From: Lineus longissimus
Lineage: Eukaryota > Nemertea > Pilidiophora > Heteronemertea > Lineidae
DNA length: 64,000 nucleotides
NCBI RefSeq assembly: GCF_910592395.1
Contig: NC_088308.1
Location: 12,413,001-12,477,000, forward strand
Direction of reading: 5' to 3'
Position numbers and translations under genes: made by a program. This document shows positions 61,216 through 64,000 of this stretch, piece after piece. Each line of letters starts with the position of its first letter. Positions within the stretch are counted from its first letter, which is position 1. The notes beneath the pieces were generated by a model. That model made no database searches and had not been told where the DNA came from. It worked only from the letters and a program-made list of their open reading frames with translations.

Positions 61216-61836
61216 AAGGCTATTGTCATTGATTGTGAGTGACAAGCCAATAAATGGCATTGTGCACGGTTTACACCGTATGGTCTGTCATCTTGAAGGG
61301 TTAACACTCACAGCTTTCATATATGACGTTGACTTTGAGGTTTCGATTTTATGTAACATAGTATCAATTGCATAGGACTTGAGTTTATCTCTTGTCAATG
61401 TTTAGCGGTGTAAAAGAACGAAGTCACAAAAAAGTGCGGTCATTATGGACATCCTCATTCACGGTGAACTAATTCTGATTGATTGGCAGACACAAATAGG
61501 TGGTCAATAGTTTGAAACATACACCTGTGTTGAACAGCTAGGCTGATGCAATGGTCAGGACAGGGTGATTCACACCTGCCTTGAGCATGATTTTCTGATG
61601 CAAGGTTCATGATTCTGATGAAATGGCTACACCTGACTCATGTCTTGACCCACAAATATGCAGATTGCTGATGCTAGGTGCTGAAATAGGAAAACCCCTT
61701 CTATATTGAGCCAATCCTGATGCAATATTTGCGATTTGTGTGAAATCAAGCTTCAGGATGATGCAAAAACTAGCATTTTCTGATGCAAGACAGAGTCAAA
61801 ATCTGTATAAAATGCGAAGATCCAAGAGATCTGGTA

Positions 61837-62453
61837 TGGGCGGTTATTACCGCAAATAAAGACAAACCAAAGCAAAGACACTTGTGTAGCATATCAAGGA
61901 CACGTAGATTGATACTCCCATGTGTGCCACATCAAAGACATCTGGACCATACACCACGTCAAAGATAACGATGCGAAGTCAACAGGCGGCGCCACTGTAG
62001 ATTGCTGGCGGCCGTATGCCTGTTGACATTGTTGTTATTCGCCACCTCTCTCCCCATTATTCCAATAACTTGTTGAAGGAGGTTGACACAGTTTTCTAAC
62101 TTATCTCTATCCATGGTTATGATATACTAGTATGATTGATGATGCTGAAAAGAAAGGGGATCTCAAAATACGACAGTCTACTACGAATAGATGCAATAGT
62201 GACATAACAACACATGTGCATTTTCCCGCTAGTCGCTTATACTTATCAACAAAAACCTATAGTTGTCGAAATCGTTTTTACTTTTCCCAAGACGGTGGCG
62301 CCGCCTGTTGACTTCGCATCGTTATCTTTGACGTGGTGTATGGTCCAGATGTCTTTGATGTGGCACACATAGGAGTATCAATCTACGTGTCCTTGATATG
62401 CTACACAAGTGTCTTTGCTATGGTTTGTCTTTATTTGCGGTAATAACCGCCCA
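61837..62453. mobile_element. 617-bp MITE with ~160-bp inverted arms, TA-flanked
   Basis: The left arm from TGGGCGGTTATTACCGC at 61,837 to about 61,998 is the reverse complement of about 62,292-62,453. TA dinucleotides flank both ends (61,835-61,836 and 62,454-62,455), typical of Tc1/mariner-type elements. No transposase is encoded. The arms are highly alike. Confidence 0.8.
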
Positions 62454-62455
62454 TA

Positions 62456-62640
62456 ATCTGGCAGAACTGACAGAACTATCTTCTCAAGAGCACACCTAGA
62501 GAACTGACCGAACTAGCTTCTCAGGCACACATCTCAAAGAAGAACTTACAGAACTATCTTCTTGAGCACGCCTAGAGAACTTACAGAGCTATCGTCTTGA
62601 GCACACATAAGCTTACAGAGCATCTTCTCAATCACTTACC
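62456..62640. repeat. Degenerate tandem repeat, ~40-bp units
   Basis: About four units share 'gaact(g/t)ac(a/c)gaactat', 'cttcttgagcacac' and 'ctagaga'. Confidence 0.7.
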
Positions 62641-62906
62641 AAGTACACTTACTGAATTGGAACCTAAGCCATACGAATCACTCACTGAAGCAAGAGAAAC
62701 GAGCAACAGGCTCAGCTACCATCACTTAAACAACTTCAGAGCTAACTAAGAAACTCTACAACTGCCTTTTACTCAGAACTCAACGTGAAATATAGGACCT
62801 CCACATGAGCCTCCGACCAAGTTCTTATTCGAAATAAAGCTCACAACAAAAATGTAAATCAAATCCTGGTTGGTCATTGAGTGCTGCATGACTGTGTGTT
62901 TCATTA

Positions 62907-63534
62907 GGCTGAAGTTACATAGACCTCACGTTTCATCGACTCACGACTCATTTGTCACTTGTCATTCGTGAGCTGATGAATGGACATTGGAAAACCTATT
63001 GACCTGTTCTCATTGAAGTGAATTTTGTAAGTTCTGCCCGCATTCGTCGCCTCACGTCATTTCATGTCATTTCACGCGTGAGGCGATGAATGGACATGTT
63101 CATTCTTTGTGAAATGAGCTGGCAAAGAAAGTGGACGTCCATGTGCATTTGTAGTGATATCGCCTTCGAAACTGTGAGTATAGCTACTTTTCGGCATTTT
63201 CATTAGTTTACACATTAATACAATAGATAATTTCGATTGGAAATGAGAAACAAAAAATGCAAAAATGCAGCACTTTTATGTACCACATTGTTCTCATCCG
63301 TCGCCTCCGCTTTCGTTTTCTATTCTCCATCAGGAGCAGCATGGCTGCCATCTCTTCTTCTTCTGAGTCCATGTGCGTCGCCGAGAAAATCCAAGTGACA
63401 AATGAACAAGCGAAAAATGATCTGTATGTAAACCGCCGCGGTCACTCGTGACAAATGAGGAGTGACACGTGACAATGAGCCGTGAGTCGATGAAAAATGT
63501 GGCGTGAGTAGCTCATTCCTATGTAACATCAGCC
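62907..63534. mobile_element. 628-bp Harbinger-like MITE, TTA-flanked
   Basis: The ends are GGCTGAAGTTACATAG at 62,907 and CTATGTAACATCAGCC ending 63,534, with TTA at 62,904-62,906 and 63,535-63,537. A 3-bp TTA/TAA duplication is the PIF/Harbinger signature. Further inwards 'catcgactcacg..tcattgtcac' segments are also inverted. No transposase is present. Confidence 0.75.
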
Positions 63535-63537
63535 TTA

Positions 63538-64000
63538 GACGGACGCCGAGCAACCCCTGAAACCCTCTGGTAGGATTCACTCCTCTCTCTGCCCAACGAG
63601 AGGTCTCCCACTTGATCTTAGTACCGGAATCAGGAGCAGAAACCCCCTTGTCACCGCTTCAGGACAGAGGCAGCCAGATATCGCTACAGGAACTGGTTAA
63701 CATTGACTTAGTCCTGCGAGATGCTTGTTTACTACCTGTCAGACACAAGACGGATTGCTTGATTGCTGGAATTCAGGTATGGTCTAGTGTTGGAGATCTT
63801 GGAACAGGCACTTTATCTATCGCTGAGCTATAAGTCGCAGTTCCACCTATCATAAAACCCCGTGTTTTTCAAGACCCGTGTCTTCGCCGTGTGTCAAAAA
63901 ACCCGCGGCGCACTTACACCTATCAGTTGTGTTCGATAATGGTTAATAGCCCCGGCGACAGGTGCGCTGTAGGTAGGGAGCTCTCCTGTGTTTCTTTCCC
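63538..64000. other. No gene recognised
   Basis: The 73-codon frame at 63,612-63,833 is open but has no recognisable domain. Its neighbour on the other strand overlaps the MITE. It could be a small piece of an exon or of another element. Confidence 0.35.

Noticed and set aside
61520-61800. Recurring CTGATGCAA words as a CRISPR-like or regulatory array
   Set aside because: Spacing is irregular and copies are short. This is not a CRISPR array, and the sequence is animal DNA.

Overview
This window looks like nuclear DNA from an invertebrate animal, probably marine. It is a mosaic of mobile elements with no convincing complete host gene. The evidence is the set of metazoan element families (a Maverick/Polinton, Ty3/gypsy and BEL/Pao LTR retrotransposons, a MADF gene of Harbinger type, a LINE 3' end and many MITEs), two possible 3'-terminal exons with splice acceptors and AATAAA signals, and abundant simple repeats. 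I cannot name the species from sequence alone.

Layout. 1-8.4 kb: dispersed repeats, a 419-bp tandem duplication, a ~1-kb foldback element and a family of G-rich palindromes. 8,432-17,710: a minus-strand Ty3/gypsy element with both LTRs, PBS, PPT and a perfect 5-bp target duplication (GAACT). It has two later insertions and broken reading frames, and an uninterrupted paralogue of its target lies at ~19.68 kb. 17.7-35 kb: repeats, tandem arrays, a 3.2-kb non-coding element (21,532-24,734), a LINE tail, a MADF pseudogene and a minus-strand BEL gag fragment. 35.2-43.15 kb: a plus-strand BEL/Pao element, decayed and carrying three separate insertions (36,765-37,601; 40,271-41,541; 42,407-42,900).

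43,152-60,572: a Polinton, complete from end to end. It starts AG and ends CT, is flanked by a perfect 6-bp duplication (GGCATG), and has ~578-bp terminal inverted repeats that each carry an intact copy of the same 99-codon gene. It sits almost exactly at the polypurine tract/3' LTR junction of the BEL element, so it is younger than that element. It encodes protein-primed DNA polymerase B (split by one frameshift), a retroviral-type integrase, an FtsK/HerA-type packaging ATPase, a major capsid protein, a probable minor capsid protein, several small membrane proteins, an HNH endonuclease and a TFIIB-like zinc-ribbon protein. No adenain-type protease was recognised. The set is what is expected of an element that can make virus-like particles.

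The most interesting signals are in the Polinton. First, 11 of 19 reading frames begin with TAAATG and most others with close variants, a pattern like poxvirus late promoters, in the same element as a zinc-ribbon protein that could be a late transcription factor. Second, perfect palindromes are dispersed almost only in its intergenic spaces, one of them spanning the stop codons of two convergent genes. Third, three genes share an 18-base start context. 60.6-64 kb: the BEL 3' LTR remnant, a TA-flanked MITE, a short tandem array and a TTA-flanked Harbinger-like MITE.
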